DNA of 8,517 nucleotides from Ruminococcaceae bacterium UBA3753 (GTDB taxonomy: Bacteria; Bacillota; Clostridia; Oscillospirales; Acutalibacteraceae), in the NCBI GenBank assembly GCA_002372375.1, contig DFGJ01000004.1, positions 1 through 8,517 on the forward strand. The letters run 5' to 3'. Of the stretch, positions 1 to 6,000 are shown in pieces (positions within the stretch are counted from its first letter, which is position 1; each line of letters opens with the position of its first letter). The position numbers and the translations under genes are program-made. The notes beneath the pieces are model-generated. The model was given only the letters and a program-made list of their open reading frames with translations, was not told the origin of the DNA and made no database searches.

Positions 1-136
1 CGCAGTTGCAAAGCACCGTCTTGCCTTTAAAGTGCTCTTCATAAAATTTCATCTTCCTTTCAATATAAGTACTTTGTGTATAAAGAGAATCTCTTTTTAG
101 CCTCTTGGCCCACTTTAATTTTTCATTGTGTGGCAT
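1..136 (-). CDS. EcoRI-family adenine-specific DNA methyltransferase, N-terminal fragment
   Basis: The gene starts at ATG 136-134 and runs off the left edge, so only 45 codons are visible. A strong AGGAGG lies 9 nt before the start. The visible residues include DSLYTQ (16-21), an IER-rich helix, and a closing FKGKTVLCNC. This matches the family pattern in which an FYTQ-like motif and helix precede a K-V-x-C-N-C strand that opens the SAM-binding region, followed in the family by a DDP motif that lies outside the window. The family methylates adenine in DNA and is common as a stand-alone methylase in phages and mobile elements. The assignment rests on this short fragment only. The gene points away from the phage structural genes and sits where a terminase gene would be expected. 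Confidence 0.55.
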   Translation of the reverse strand, partial: MPHNEKLKWAKRLKRDSLYTQSTYIERKMKFYEEHFKGKTVLCNC

Positions 137-187
137 TTATGCTTGCCTCCTCTTGGTTTGAAAATTTTAATATTTTTAGTGATTATT

Positions 188-216
188 TTTATATGATTTA
201 GCCTATATTTACGCAA
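188..216 (-). promoter_or_regulatory. possible promoter of the methyltransferase gene
   Basis: On the minus strand, TTGCGT (216-211) and TATAAA (193-188) are separated by 17 nt. Transcription would begin near 181 and give a leader of about 45 nt holding the AGGAGG site. The -10 is good but the -35 matches only in its TTG, and AT-rich DNA gives such matches by chance. Confidence 0.3.
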
Positions 217-276
217 AGCCATAGCGGAGCCACAAGTCTAGCGACGGTCCTCAATTTAAAATTTACACAAGAATAA

Positions 277-384
277 AAAAGGCAAACTGAACAAAAAAGA
301 GAAGAAATAACTCCACCTATTAGTGACCCTCTTCTGAGGGCCCTTTTAGAAGGCGAAACTATAACACGCGAAAAAGCCACGACG
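277..384 (+). other. 5' coding part of the portal gene, without a usable start codon
   Basis: The portal frame is open from just after TAA 274-276. It encodes about 36 residues that look like a real portal N-terminus: a charged stretch, then TPPISDPLLRALLEG and TITREKATTLPAV. No ATG, GTG or TTG occurs in this frame between the stop and TTG 385, and no Shine-Dalgarno site is placed for one. The frame upstream of 274 and the other two frames are closed within short distances. The first codons of the gene therefore appear to have been lost or mutated. The rest of 137-276 is AT-rich, holds the methyltransferase leader, and shows no terminase remnant that I can recognise. Confidence 0.55.
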
Positions 385-1497
385 TTGCCTGCGGTTGCTG
401 GCAACGTTGATTTTATATCTAACATGATTGCCTCCACGCCTGTACTTTTGTACAAACGCTTGCAGGGCAAAATTATAAAAAAAGACAATGATACAAGGGT
501 GACGCTGTTAAACGGTGACACCGGAGACACTTTGGATGGTTTTCAATTTAAAAAGGCGTTGGTCGAAGATTATCTACTAGGTAAGGGCGGATACGCTTAT
601 ATACGTCGGTTTCGAAACGAAGTTACGGGTCTTTTTTATGTAGAAGACAAACATGTCACAATCATGAAAAACTACGACCCTGTTTTTAAAGAATATAAAA
701 TCTTAGTAAACGCTAAAACATACAGACCACATGAATTTTTAAAGATTTTAAGAAGAACCAAAGACGGATCAAGTAGTGTTAGTACTGTTGTTGAGCTGTC
801 TAAGGCATTAGAAACGGCTTATCAAACACTTTTATATCAACTGGGACTTGTTAGAAGCGGTGGCAATAAAAAAGGGTTTTTAAAGTCCATAAGAAAACTT
901 GGGCAAGACGAAATAAACATCCTAAAAAAAGCATGGAAAGACCTTTACGCTAACAACGAAAACAATGTTGTTGTACTGAACAACGGTCTTGAATTCCAGG
1001 AAGCAAGTAATTCTTCCGTTGAGATGCAATTAAACGAGAGCAAGCACACTCTGCAAGCTGAGATAGATAACATTTTTTATATAAAAAATGACTTTTACGA
1101 AACATTTAAGCAAGGCATTTACCCAATAATTAAAGCTTTTGAAACGGCTTTGAACCGGGACTTGTTGCTTGAAAAAGAAAAGAAAAATTACTTTTTTGAG
1201 TTTGACATTAAAGAATTGATAAAAGCCAACGTTCGTGAAAGATATGAGGCTTATAGGATTGACAAAGATACCGGCTTTTTAACAATTAACGAGATCCGTG
1301 AAGCTGAGAATCTTGAAACTATAGAGGGTATGAACGTAATAAACGTGGGACTTAGTTCGGTTTTGTACGACATAGACAAACACATATACTACACGCCCAA
1401 CACCAATGCGACGGCTGATATAAGTGATACAAAGTCAGAAGAAGTTAATCCTGAAGGGAAGGAGGTGCAGGAAGTACAAAATGAATATACAACTTAG
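385..1497 (+). CDS. phage portal protein, HK97 type, 5' end disrupted
   Basis: The portal forms the dodecameric channel at one capsid vertex through which DNA is packaged and the tail is attached. The sequence is typical of the phage portal family (PF04860). It has the N-terminal LPAVAGNVDFISNMIAST segment followed by a YKR turn, a central alpha/beta body (KGGYAYI, then YILVNAKTYRPHEFLKI), the clip/stem helices, and a C-terminal TINEIREAENLETIEG motif. A polar tail ends the protein. From TTG 385 it is 370 residues, close to family length, but homology-like sequence continues upstream to 277. This TTG has no Shine-Dalgarno site and lies inside the conserved region, so it is a nominal start only. 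The 3' end overlaps the protease gene by 17 nt, as in intact head operons. The protein may not be made as it stands. Confidence 0.85.
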   Translation: MPAVAGNVDFISNMIASTPVLLYKRLQGKIIKKDNDTRVTLLNGDTGDTLDGFQFKKALVEDYLLGKGGYAYIRRFRNEVTGLFYVEDKHVTIMKNYDPVFKEYKILVNAKTYRPHEFLKILRRTKDGSSSVSTVVELSKALETAYQTLLYQLGLVRSGGNKKGFLKSIRKLGQDEINILKKAWKDLYANNENNVVVLNNGLEFQEASNSSVEMQLNESKHTLQAEIDNIFYIKNDFYETFKQGIYPIIKAFETALNRDLLLEKEKKNYFFEFDIKELIKANVRERYEAYRIDKDTGFLTINEIREAENLETIEGMNVINVGLSSVLYDIDKHIYYTPNTNATADISDTKSEEVNPEGKEVQEVQNEYTT

Positions 1498-2074
1498 AGA
1501 AGAGCACCTTGAAGTAGACGGATATGTTACCGCTATCGAAAGATTTTCAAAAGTTCTAAACAGTCGCTGTGGTAAATTTAAAGAGATTATTCGTGAAGGT
1601 GTATTTAAAAGAGCAATACATCGTAATGACGATATACATATTCTTTTAAACCATGAATTTAAAAAAGACTTAGGCTCAACTAAAAAAGGCAATTTATTCT
1701 TAAAAGAAGACAATGTTGGACTTAGAGTTAGAGCCAAGATAACGGACCCTGAGGTCCTTAAAAAAGCCAAAAACGGCGACTTAATTGGTTGGTCATTTGG
1801 ATTTAAAGATGTTGACGTCAAACAAAAAATGGACGGAGACATACTTGTTAGAGACGTGAATGACATAGATCTTGTGGAGGTTTCTATTCTAGATAGAACC
1901 CGTTCCCCGGCCTACAAAGGCAATACAATAGAGCTTTCTACGAGAAGCGAAAACGGGGAAGCTGTGTTCTTTAGTGAGCCTCTTTTTTACGAAGAAGAGG
2001 TTAAAGAGGAAAAAGAAAAAATAGATTACTCACATTGCGAAAATTTAATTAAAGATATGAAAGGTGAAAAGTAA
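1481..2074 (+). CDS. prohead protease, HK97 family (peptidase S78)
   Basis: This serine protease is packaged in the prohead and cleaves the scaffold domain from the major capsid protein during maturation. At 197 residues it has the usual family length (PF04586). The catalytic signature is visible: His58 in ILLNHEF and Ser135 in LVEVSILD, with the conserved GWSFGF turn at 103-108 and SPAY at 142-145. The C-terminal 30 residues are strongly charged. I chose ATG 1481 because AGGAAG lies 6 nt upstream, with GGAGGTG just before it, and because the first residues (MNIQLREEHLEVDGYV) match family N-termini. An earlier in-frame ATG at 1424 would lie deep inside the portal gene. It overlaps the portal gene by 17 nt and the capsid gene by 1 nt (TAATG), so translation is probably coupled. 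Confidence 0.92.
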   Translation: MNIQLREEHLEVDGYVTAIERFSKVLNSRCGKFKEIIREGVFKRAIHRNDDIHILLNHEFKKDLGSTKKGNLFLKEDNVGLRVRAKITDPEVLKKAKNGDLIGWSFGFKDVDVKQKMDGDILVRDVNDIDLVEVSILDRTRSPAYKGNTIELSTRSENGEAVFFSEPLFYEEEVKEEKEKIDYSHCENLIKDMKGEK

Positions 2075-3252
2075 TGAATTATAAAAAATTAGAAGAAGAT
2101 AAAAATGAGTTAATCACAAGGGCTGAGAGCATTTTAAAAAATGCCAAAGAGGCAGAAAAAGAACTAACAGAAGAAGAAATGAAAGAAGTTAAAGAGCTAC
2201 ATGAACGTGCTCAAAAAATTAAAGAGGAAATAAATTTAAGGGAGGAAAATGAAAAAATGTCAAATGAACTTAAAGAAGACAAGGAAACAAACCTTGAAAC
2301 AAGGGCTGAGGAGAAGTCTCAAGAAGCTCTAGAGAGAGAAGAATTTTCTGATTTTATTAGGGGAAAAGTGGGCCTTAACAAAAGAGCAGCTTTAACGAAC
2401 ATGACATTTACAGACAACTCCGCTGTTGTTCCAAAAACTATTGTAAACGAGATTATAAGAAAAGTTTATGATATAAGCCCCATCTTAGAGAGAAGTACTA
2501 GATATAACGTTTCTGGGACTTTAGAGCTTCCATATTACCCTGCGTTAAATGACGGTAATTACGACAACATAACCGTGGGTTACCAGAGTGAGTTTTCTGA
2601 AATAACAAGTACTTCCGGAAAATTTTCGACCATTGAATTAAAGGGTTACTTGGCTGGTGCTCTAACGAAAATCTCTCTTTCTTTGATCAACAATGCTCAG
2701 TTCGACATAGTAAATTTTGTAGTTAATGAAATGGCTTACCAAATAAGCAGATTCATTGAAAAAGAGCTTATTCATGGCACAGAAAACAAAGTTGCTGGTC
2801 TTTCTACTCTAAGCAACACGTTAACCGCCGCGAGTACAAGTGTTATATCGGCTGACGAGGTTATTAAGCTAAAAGACATGGTAAAAGATGAATATCAAAA
2901 CGCCGGTATATTCATAATGTCTCCCTCTACTAGGACGGCTCTAAGGTTATTAAAAGACCAACGTGGTATGTATCTCTTGAATGATGATATTTCTACACCT
3001 TTCGGCACAAACCTTTTAGGAAAACCTGTTTTTGTTTCAGACAACATGGACGACATGGCTGCTAGTAAAACTACAATTTTCTACGGTGATATGTCCGGAC
3101 TTGCCACAAACTTTAGTGAGCAGATCAATATTCAAGTTCTAAGAGAACACTATGCTCCGATGCATGCTGTTGGTGTTTTGGGCTTTTTTGAGTTTGATTC
3201 AAAGATTGCCAATGAACAAAAAATAGCGAAACTAGTAATGGCTGCTTCTTAA
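2074..3252 (+). CDS. major capsid protein, HK97 fold
   Basis: The protein is 392 residues, the normal length for a capsid precursor with a built-in scaffold (PF05065). Residues 1 to about 104 are an acidic and basic coiled-coil delta domain. The shell domain follows from about 105. It contains the N-arm (TDNSAVVPKTIVNEIIRK), the E-loop region (QSEFSEITSTSGKFSTIELK), the spine-helix region (INNAQFDIVNFVVNEMAYQI), and the P- and A-domain motifs IFIMSPSTRTALRLLKD, GKPVFVSDNM and IFYGDMSGL. The LNKR/AALT step at 104-105 is a plausible protease cleavage site, which is an inference. AAAGGTG lies 7 nt before the ATG, which overlaps the protease stop. The gene looks intact, unlike its neighbours further along. 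Confidence 0.95.
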   Translation: MNYKKLEEDKNELITRAESILKNAKEAEKELTEEEMKEVKELHERAQKIKEEINLREENEKMSNELKEDKETNLETRAEEKSQEALEREEFSDFIRGKVGLNKRAALTNMTFTDNSAVVPKTIVNEIIRKVYDISPILERSTRYNVSGTLELPYYPALNDGNYDNITVGYQSEFSEITSTSGKFSTIELKGYLAGALTKISLSLINNAQFDIVNFVVNEMAYQISRFIEKELIHGTENKVAGLSTLSNTLTAASTSVISADEVIKLKDMVKDEYQNAGIFIMSPSTRTALRLLKDQRGMYLLNDDISTPFGTNLLGKPVFVSDNMDDMAASKTTIFYGDMSGLATNFSEQINIQVLREHYAPMHAVGVLGFFEFDSKIANEQKIAKLVMAAS

Positions 3253-3274
3253 CCTGCTAAAGGTTGGTGATACT

Positions 3275-3472
3275 ATGAAATACAAAGCTTTGACCTCCTT
3301 TAGCGGGGTCATATCTATGAGTAAAAATGAAGTTCGGGAGTTAATTAACGAGGATTTAATTAAAGATTTAACAAAAGCTGGTTATATCATGCCTTTAATA
3401 GAAATAAGAAAGGGCAAGCCGGCTAAAAGAATAAAAAAAGGAGGTAAAAAATATGTATGTAAAAACCCTTAA
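3275..3472 (+). CDS. small phage protein between capsid and connector genes
   Basis: The 65-residue protein is led by an AAAGGTTGGTG ribosome site and starts 23 nt after the capsid stop. Residues 1-45 look like a small beta-barrel-like domain: KALTSFSG, then MSKNEVRELINEDL and LTKAGYI. The tail is lysine-rich with no other motif. Short proteins of this shape commonly follow the capsid gene in Firmicute siphophages and are usually annotated as hypothetical. No function is assigned. Its first half aligns by eye with the start of the next protein, so the two may be paralogues. It overlaps that gene by 20 nt. Confidence 0.8.
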   Translation: MKYKALTSFSGVISMSKNEVRELINEDLIKDLTKAGYIMPLIEIRKGKPAKRIKKGGKKYVCKNP

Positions 3473-3767
3473 GCTTTTTACTTACCTAGACAACGGCAAT
3501 TTGTTTTCGCCTTCTGCTGGTAGTATTTGCAATGTTACTGATGATTTAGGTAATTCGTGGATAGAAGACGGTTTAGCTGAAAGTTATAATTTAATAACTC
3601 CGACTGGAACTAAGACTATTACATCAAACGGAACGGACATAGATGTTTCAACCTATGCCAAAGCTGATGTGACGGTTCCTGGTCCGACAGGAAGTTTAGA
3701 AATAACAGAAGACGGAACCTATTATGTAACTGCATATGCTCAGGCAGTTGTAGTGGCGTATGAATGA
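3453..3767 (+). CDS. small phage structural-type protein with two C-terminal beta repeats
   Basis: The 104-residue protein has a near-perfect AAGGAGGT ribosome site ahead of ATG 3453. Residues 1-45 (LFTYLDNGNLFSPSAGS, then WIEDGLAESY) resemble the preceding small protein. Residues 52-76 and 80-104 are two copies of a Thr/Val-rich unit of the pattern G-x-x-x-I-T-x-(N/D)-G-T-x-x-V-x-x-Y-A-x-A-x-V-x-V. That unit recurs in Firmicute phage virion proteins and is probably a surface-exposed beta module. The position suggests a head decoration or head-associated protein, but this is inference. The stop codon overlaps the start of the truncated connector gene (ATG 3760). Confidence 0.8.
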   Translation: MYVKTLKLFTYLDNGNLFSPSAGSICNVTDDLGNSWIEDGLAESYNLITPTGTKTITSNGTDIDVSTYAKADVTVPGPTGSLEITEDGTYYVTAYAQAVVVAYE

Positions 3768-3906
3768 AATTACCAAAATAAGCGAGATAACCTACCAAGA
3801 CTTGGTGTATTTTCTTCGCTTGCCTGACCAATCTTCAAATGATGATAAAGCTATAAGCTATCTAATAATTATTTTTATTTCAATTACAGCATCTTCATCA
3901 ATATAA
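3760..3906 (+). pseudogene. head-tail connector (gp6-like), truncated by insertion
   Basis: ATG 3760 overlaps the end of the preceding gene by 8 nt and begins a frame with ITKISEITYQDLVYFLRLPD, then SSNDDKAISYL. This is the characteristic start of the gp6-like DNA-packaging/head-tail connector family (PF05135), normally about 90-110 residues with helices after this point. Here the family-like sequence stops after about 35 codons (near 3864). The frame then reads as low-complexity Ile/Phe/Ser codons, which are the antisense of the minus-strand gene, and ends at TAA 3904-3906, giving 48 codons. The C-terminal helices that contact portal and head-completion protein are missing, so the product should be non-functional. 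Confidence 0.65.
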
Positions 3907-4796
3907 CTAATTCCAGCTCTTATATTCATTCCTTCATCTTCAAAATCCTTTATTTTCTTTGAAACATTTTTATTAATTTCTCCGAGTTTTATATAATCAC
4001 CTAGAGAACGTACTAAATATTTCTCAACGCCTTTATGGTATTCTAAAGTGACTTCTGCGTGCTTATCAACAAGTGGTAAAACAGATTCCCGATCATAAAT
4101 GTTTGACTTTTTTGTTCCAACAAGTCGAGTTTCTATCACATTAGCACTACCATCGTCGTACTTTTCATAAAAACCAAGATCCATCTCTATCTTTCTCAAG
4201 TTTTCATCAACGTAAGTAATTATGCCACACACCTGTTTCTTGATCCCATCTCCACCATAGCTTGGGATCATTCGTTGAAAAATAGATCCTTTAGGCACAT
4301 ATCCAATAAAGATATCGTCATATAATACTTTTATTGCATTAGGATCAAACTTATTGTTCGGCTCTGTTTCAAATTGTAATTCATGCTCCAATTGAATTTT
4401 GGAAATATCAAAATCACGATATTTTACACCTTTAACTTCCACACCGTAAGCATACCTTAAATACCTATCTTTGTCATCAAAAAACGGAAAATGCCTATTC
4501 CAACCCACCTTTCTTATACTATTATCCTTGACAGTATTAAAGCTAGCGTTGCCGTCGGCATCTTTAATATTTTCGTTACCATTCACAGATATTCCAGTTC
4601 CTGAGTCAGTATTTTTTGAATCAACAGTTTCTTTTAAGCATCTTACAACATCAATAATCCACCCAATCCCAAATAGTCCACCTGTAAATAAATACAACAG
4701 CCCCTTGCCTGTTTGCTTATTTATAAATTTATGTACTCCAAAAATTCCCAAAAACAGCGTAATTAAAAAATTGACTAGTTTGTCATTACTGTGCAT
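3858..4796 (-). CDS. TM2 domain - HIRAN domain - HIRAN-like repeat membrane protein (cargo gene)
   Basis: The protein has 312 residues from ATG 4796. Residues 5-53 form a TM2 domain (PF05154): two hydrophobic segments around GVHKFINKQTGKGLLYLFTG and GLFGIGWIID. A polar linker runs to about 115. Residues 119-208 form a HIRAN domain (PF08797) with KGVKYRDF, EPNNKFDPNAI (145-155) and FIGYVPKG (163-170). Residues 222-312 look like a second, diverged HIRAN-like copy. HIRAN domains bind DNA ends or stalled forks in helicases such as HLTF, but here no enzyme domain is attached. A membrane-anchored DNA-sensing or defence role is speculation. The start is supported by AAAGGTGG 6-7 nt upstream. A TTG at 4829 would extend the frame but lies upstream of the predicted transcript start. 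The gene opposes the phage genes and sits inside a gap where neck genes belong. Confidence 0.85.
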   Translation of the reverse strand: MHSNDKLVNFLITLFLGIFGVHKFINKQTGKGLLYLFTGGLFGIGWIIDVVRCLKETVDSKNTDSGTGISVNGNENIKDADGNASFNTVKDNSIRKVGWNRHFPFFDDKDRYLRYAYGVEVKGVKYRDFDISKIQLEHELQFETEPNNKFDPNAIKVLYDDIFIGYVPKGSIFQRMIPSYGGDGIKKQVCGIITYVDENLRKIEMDLGFYEKYDDGSANVIETRLVGTKKSNIYDRESVLPLVDKHAEVTLEYHKGVEKYLVRSLGDYIKLGEINKNVSKKIKDFEDEGMNIRAGISYIDEDAVIEIKIIIR

Positions 4797-4815
4797 GTCT
4801 ATACCACCTTTATCG

Positions 4816-4844
4816 ATTATATTAAACAATTTTTAATTTGTCTA
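4816..4844 (-). promoter_or_regulatory. sigma-A type promoter of the TM2-HIRAN gene
   Basis: On the minus strand, TAGACA (4844-4839) and TATAAT (4821-4816) are spaced by exactly 17 nt. Five of six and six of six bases match consensus. The transcript would begin near 4809, leaving a leader of about 13 nt that carries the AAAGGTGG ribosome site. Independent transcription from within an opposing phage operon is typical of prophage cargo (moron) genes. Confidence 0.7.
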
Positions 4845-4889
4845 TTTCTAAAACATATTTAATTTATACATGGTTAGCAAAAAGAAAGC

Positions 4890-5068
4890 ATGGACACATC
4901 TTTCACAGCTGATGATGTGCTTAACAAATACGCGGATTACTAAGATTTTGGTGTTTACTCCAAGAGCAATTATTTGAAAATTGCCGTTTAAGCGGTGATT
5001 TATATGAGCCCGAAACAGGGTATTACTACAAGACTTTAAATTTTTCATATTTAAGAGGAGGATATTAA
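4890..5068 (+). pseudogene. remnant of a tail terminator-like neck gene
   Basis: Two out-of-frame pieces lie just before the major tail gene. ATG 4890 opens MDTSFTADDVLNKYADY and meets TAA at 4941. A different frame, open from 4925, ends with LSGDLYEPETGYYYKTLNF and a last YLRGGY before TAA 5066-5068. The second piece looks like the C-terminus of a tail terminator or minor capsid protein, which normally lies immediately upstream of the major tail gene. Its stop overlaps the GAGGAGG ribosome site region of that gene, as in an intact operon. Full-length proteins of this type are about 110-130 residues, so most of the middle is missing. The family name is inferred from position and pattern. Confidence 0.5.
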
Positions 5069-5069
5069 A

Positions 5070-5636
5070 ATGGTAAAAATTGGTTTAACTAACTTTAGAT
5101 ATTCAATTTTAGACACAAGTGCCGCTACGGAACCCGTCTACAGTAGTGCAAAAACTTTAGGCAAGGCAATAAGTTGCAACGTTGAAATAGAAAGCAATGA
5201 CGCGAGTTTATACGCTGATGACACGTTGGTAGAAACGGATACGTCTTTTCAAAAAGGGACTGTAACAATTGGAATAGACGAAGAAGATATTACGACTATG
5301 GCTGATCTTTTGGGACACGATGTTTCTCCAAGTAGCCCTTACATAATGACTAGAAAATCCAGTGATATTGCGCCTTACGTAGGTTTAGGTCGTATAGTAA
5401 CCAAGATGATAAACGGTGTTTACAAATACAAAGTTGAATTTTTGTACAAAGTGAAATCTTCCGAGCCAAAGGCTGAGAATAACACTAGAGGTGAAAGTAC
5501 AGAATTTGGTACATATGAGCTCGAAGGGACTATAGCTGCTTTAAGTGATGGAAGTTGGTCTATAACACAACAGTTTGAAACAAAAGCTGCGGCTTTAACG
5601 TATTTAGAGAGCCTTTTAGCGGTACCGACGCCGTAA
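5070..5636 (+). CDS. major tail protein, phi13 family
   Basis: This protein polymerises into the tail tube of siphophages. At 188 residues it fits the phi13-type family (PF04630, TIGR01603). It starts with MVKIGLTNFRYSILD, has AKTLGKAISCNVEIES followed by ASLYADDTLVE, then the TVTIGIDEE strand, APYVGLGRIV, and KYKVEFLYKVKSSEP. It closes with TYELEGTIAAL and a GSWSITQQF strand with a short helical end. GAGGAGG lies 8 nt before the ATG. The gene looks intact, in contrast to the neck genes before it. The normal next gene, a tail assembly chaperone, is replaced by an accessory module. Confidence 0.9.
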   Translation: MVKIGLTNFRYSILDTSAATEPVYSSAKTLGKAISCNVEIESNDASLYADDTLVETDTSFQKGTVTIGIDEEDITTMADLLGHDVSPSSPYIMTRKSSDIAPYVGLGRIVTKMINGVYKYKVEFLYKVKSSEPKAENNTRGESTEFGTYELEGTIAALSDGSWSITQQFETKAAALTYLESLLAVPTP

Positions 5637-5712
5637 ATATACGGGCGTAACCAATTGTCGGAGCCAGTACCGTTTAGTTTATCTGTTAATACATTGTTCA
5701 TACGTTGTTCAT

Positions 5713-5733
5713 AAAAAGCAAAAATAGATACCA
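5713..5733 (+). repeat. 21-bp direct repeat, left copy
   Basis: This is a perfect 21-bp repeat (begins AAAAAGCAAAAATAG, ends ATACCA) of 6016-6036, 303 bp apart. The two copies flank the small peptide module. The right copy lies in the upstream part of the antisense promoter and overlaps the right inverted repeat. The left copy has no promoter next to it. It may mark a target duplication or a recombination that carried part of the promoter. Confidence 0.75.
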
Positions 5734-5751
5734 TTTTAACCGGCTGAGCTC

Positions 5752-5780
5752 TTTAAAATCAAGGCTTAGTGTGGTATAAT
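5752..5780 (+). promoter_or_regulatory. extended -10 promoter of the small peptide gene
   Basis: TTTAAA (5752-5757) is followed by 17 nt and TATAAT (5775-5780), with the TGn extended -10 element at 5772-5774. Transcription is expected near 5787, giving a structured leader of about 74 nt. The promoter core lies inside the left inverted repeat. Confidence 0.6.
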
Positions 5781-5800
5781 ACTAGTAGGTAACAAGGGTT
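5764..5800. repeat. inverted repeat, left arm
   Basis: This arm is the near-perfect inverse of 5988-6022. GCTT, then TGTGGTATAATA, then AGGTAACAAGGGTT match, with two mismatches and a small bulge (ACTAGT against AGGA). The arms enclose the 40-codon gene and each carries a TATAAT. Once transcribed, the inner 13 nt (GGTAACAAGGGTT) would lie at the very 5' end of the mRNA and can pair with its 3' region. Confidence 0.85.
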
Positions 5801-5819
5801 GTCCTCGTGGAATATCCCT

Positions 5820-5849
5820 CTCCCCCGAACTTAAAATTCTAGTTGGGAG
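5820..5849 (+). promoter_or_regulatory. leader hairpin next to the ribosome binding site
   Basis: CTCCC (5820-5824) can pair with GGGAG (5845-5849), and AACT (5828-5831) with AGTT (5841-5844), around a 9-nt AU-rich loop. The hairpin ends just before AGGTG (5851-5855), the Shine-Dalgarno of the small gene. It could limit ribosome access, as leader structures do in type I toxin mRNAs. The regulatory role is inference. Confidence 0.5.
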
Positions 5850-5860
5850 CAGGTGATGCC

Positions 5861-5983
5861 ATGAAGCGACTGTTTTGGAAGCTCTTTTGTTGGATGATTA
5901 ATTTTTTGTCTAAAAAAATAGGCTTCTCCCTCGAGTTTGAGAAAGAAGTCAAAAAACTAAAAATTAACTTTCACAAGGACTAA
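5861..5983 (+). CDS. 40-residue basic hydrophobic peptide, candidate type I toxin
   Basis: ATG 5861 has a good ribosome site (AGGTG, 5 nt spacing) and its own promoter. The peptide begins MKRLFWKLFCWMINFL, an aromatic and hydrophobic segment. It continues with a charged, possibly amphipathic part (SKKIGFSLEFEKEV, then KKLKI) and is strongly net positive. That fits small membrane-active type I toxins in size and general character, although it lacks a long clean transmembrane helix. I do not recognise a named family such as Fst, TxpA/BsrG or Ldr. The case for a toxin rests on context: an antisense promoter and terminator over codons 18-40 and the 3' end, a structured leader, and inverted repeats that join both RNA ends. 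It lies in a place where a tail chaperone gene is expected. It could instead be a leader-type peptide of a small mobile element. Confidence 0.6.
   Translation: MKRLFWKLFCWMINFLSKKIGFSLEFEKEVKKLKINFHKD
5911..5948 (-). terminator. intrinsic terminator of the antisense RNA
   Basis: Read on the minus strand, CTTCTTTCTC (5948-5939), loop AAACTC, and GAGGGAGAAG (5932-5923) form a 10-bp stem with two G-U pairs. It is followed by CC and then TATTTTTTTA with seven U in a row. On the plus strand the two wobble pairs become A-C mismatches and no U-tract follows, so the signal is specific to antisense transcription even though it lies inside the small gene. Confidence 0.65.
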
Positions 5984-6000
5984 CCAAAACCCTTGTTACC
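5912..6000 (-). ncRNA. predicted antisense RNA, candidate type I antitoxin
   Basis: An RNA starting near 6000 and ending at the U-tract around 5912 would be about 89 nt. It would be fully complementary to codons 18-40 of the 40-codon gene and to the start of its 3' untranslated region. Known type I antitoxins (RatA for TxpA, SR4 for BsrG) are likewise convergent antisense RNAs overlapping the 3' part of the toxin mRNA. Its first bases, GGTAACAAGGGTT, are identical to the 5' end predicted for the sense mRNA. It is predicted from promoter and terminator only. Confidence 0.5.

Noticed and set aside
1424..1480. Upstream ATG for the prohead protease
   Set aside because: It lies inside the portal gene, has no ribosome site, and adds 19 residues that do not look like the family N-terminus.
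3778..3822. Possible terminator hairpin (AAGCGA/TCGCTT around CCAAG/CTTGG) downstream of the TM2-HIRAN gene
   Set aside because: It lies within connector coding sequence, has an unrealistically small loop at its tip, and no U-tract follows on either strand.
4797..4829. Upstream TTG start for the TM2-HIRAN gene
   Set aside because: The TTG overlaps the promoter -10 region and lies upstream of the predicted transcript start; ATG 4796 has a proper AAAGGTGG.
5420..5734. Minus-strand open frame of 104 codons whose first 33 codons lie outside the major tail gene
   Set aside because: No ribosome site, no recognisable domain, two thirds is the antisense of the major tail gene, and its start lies at the left 21-bp repeat.
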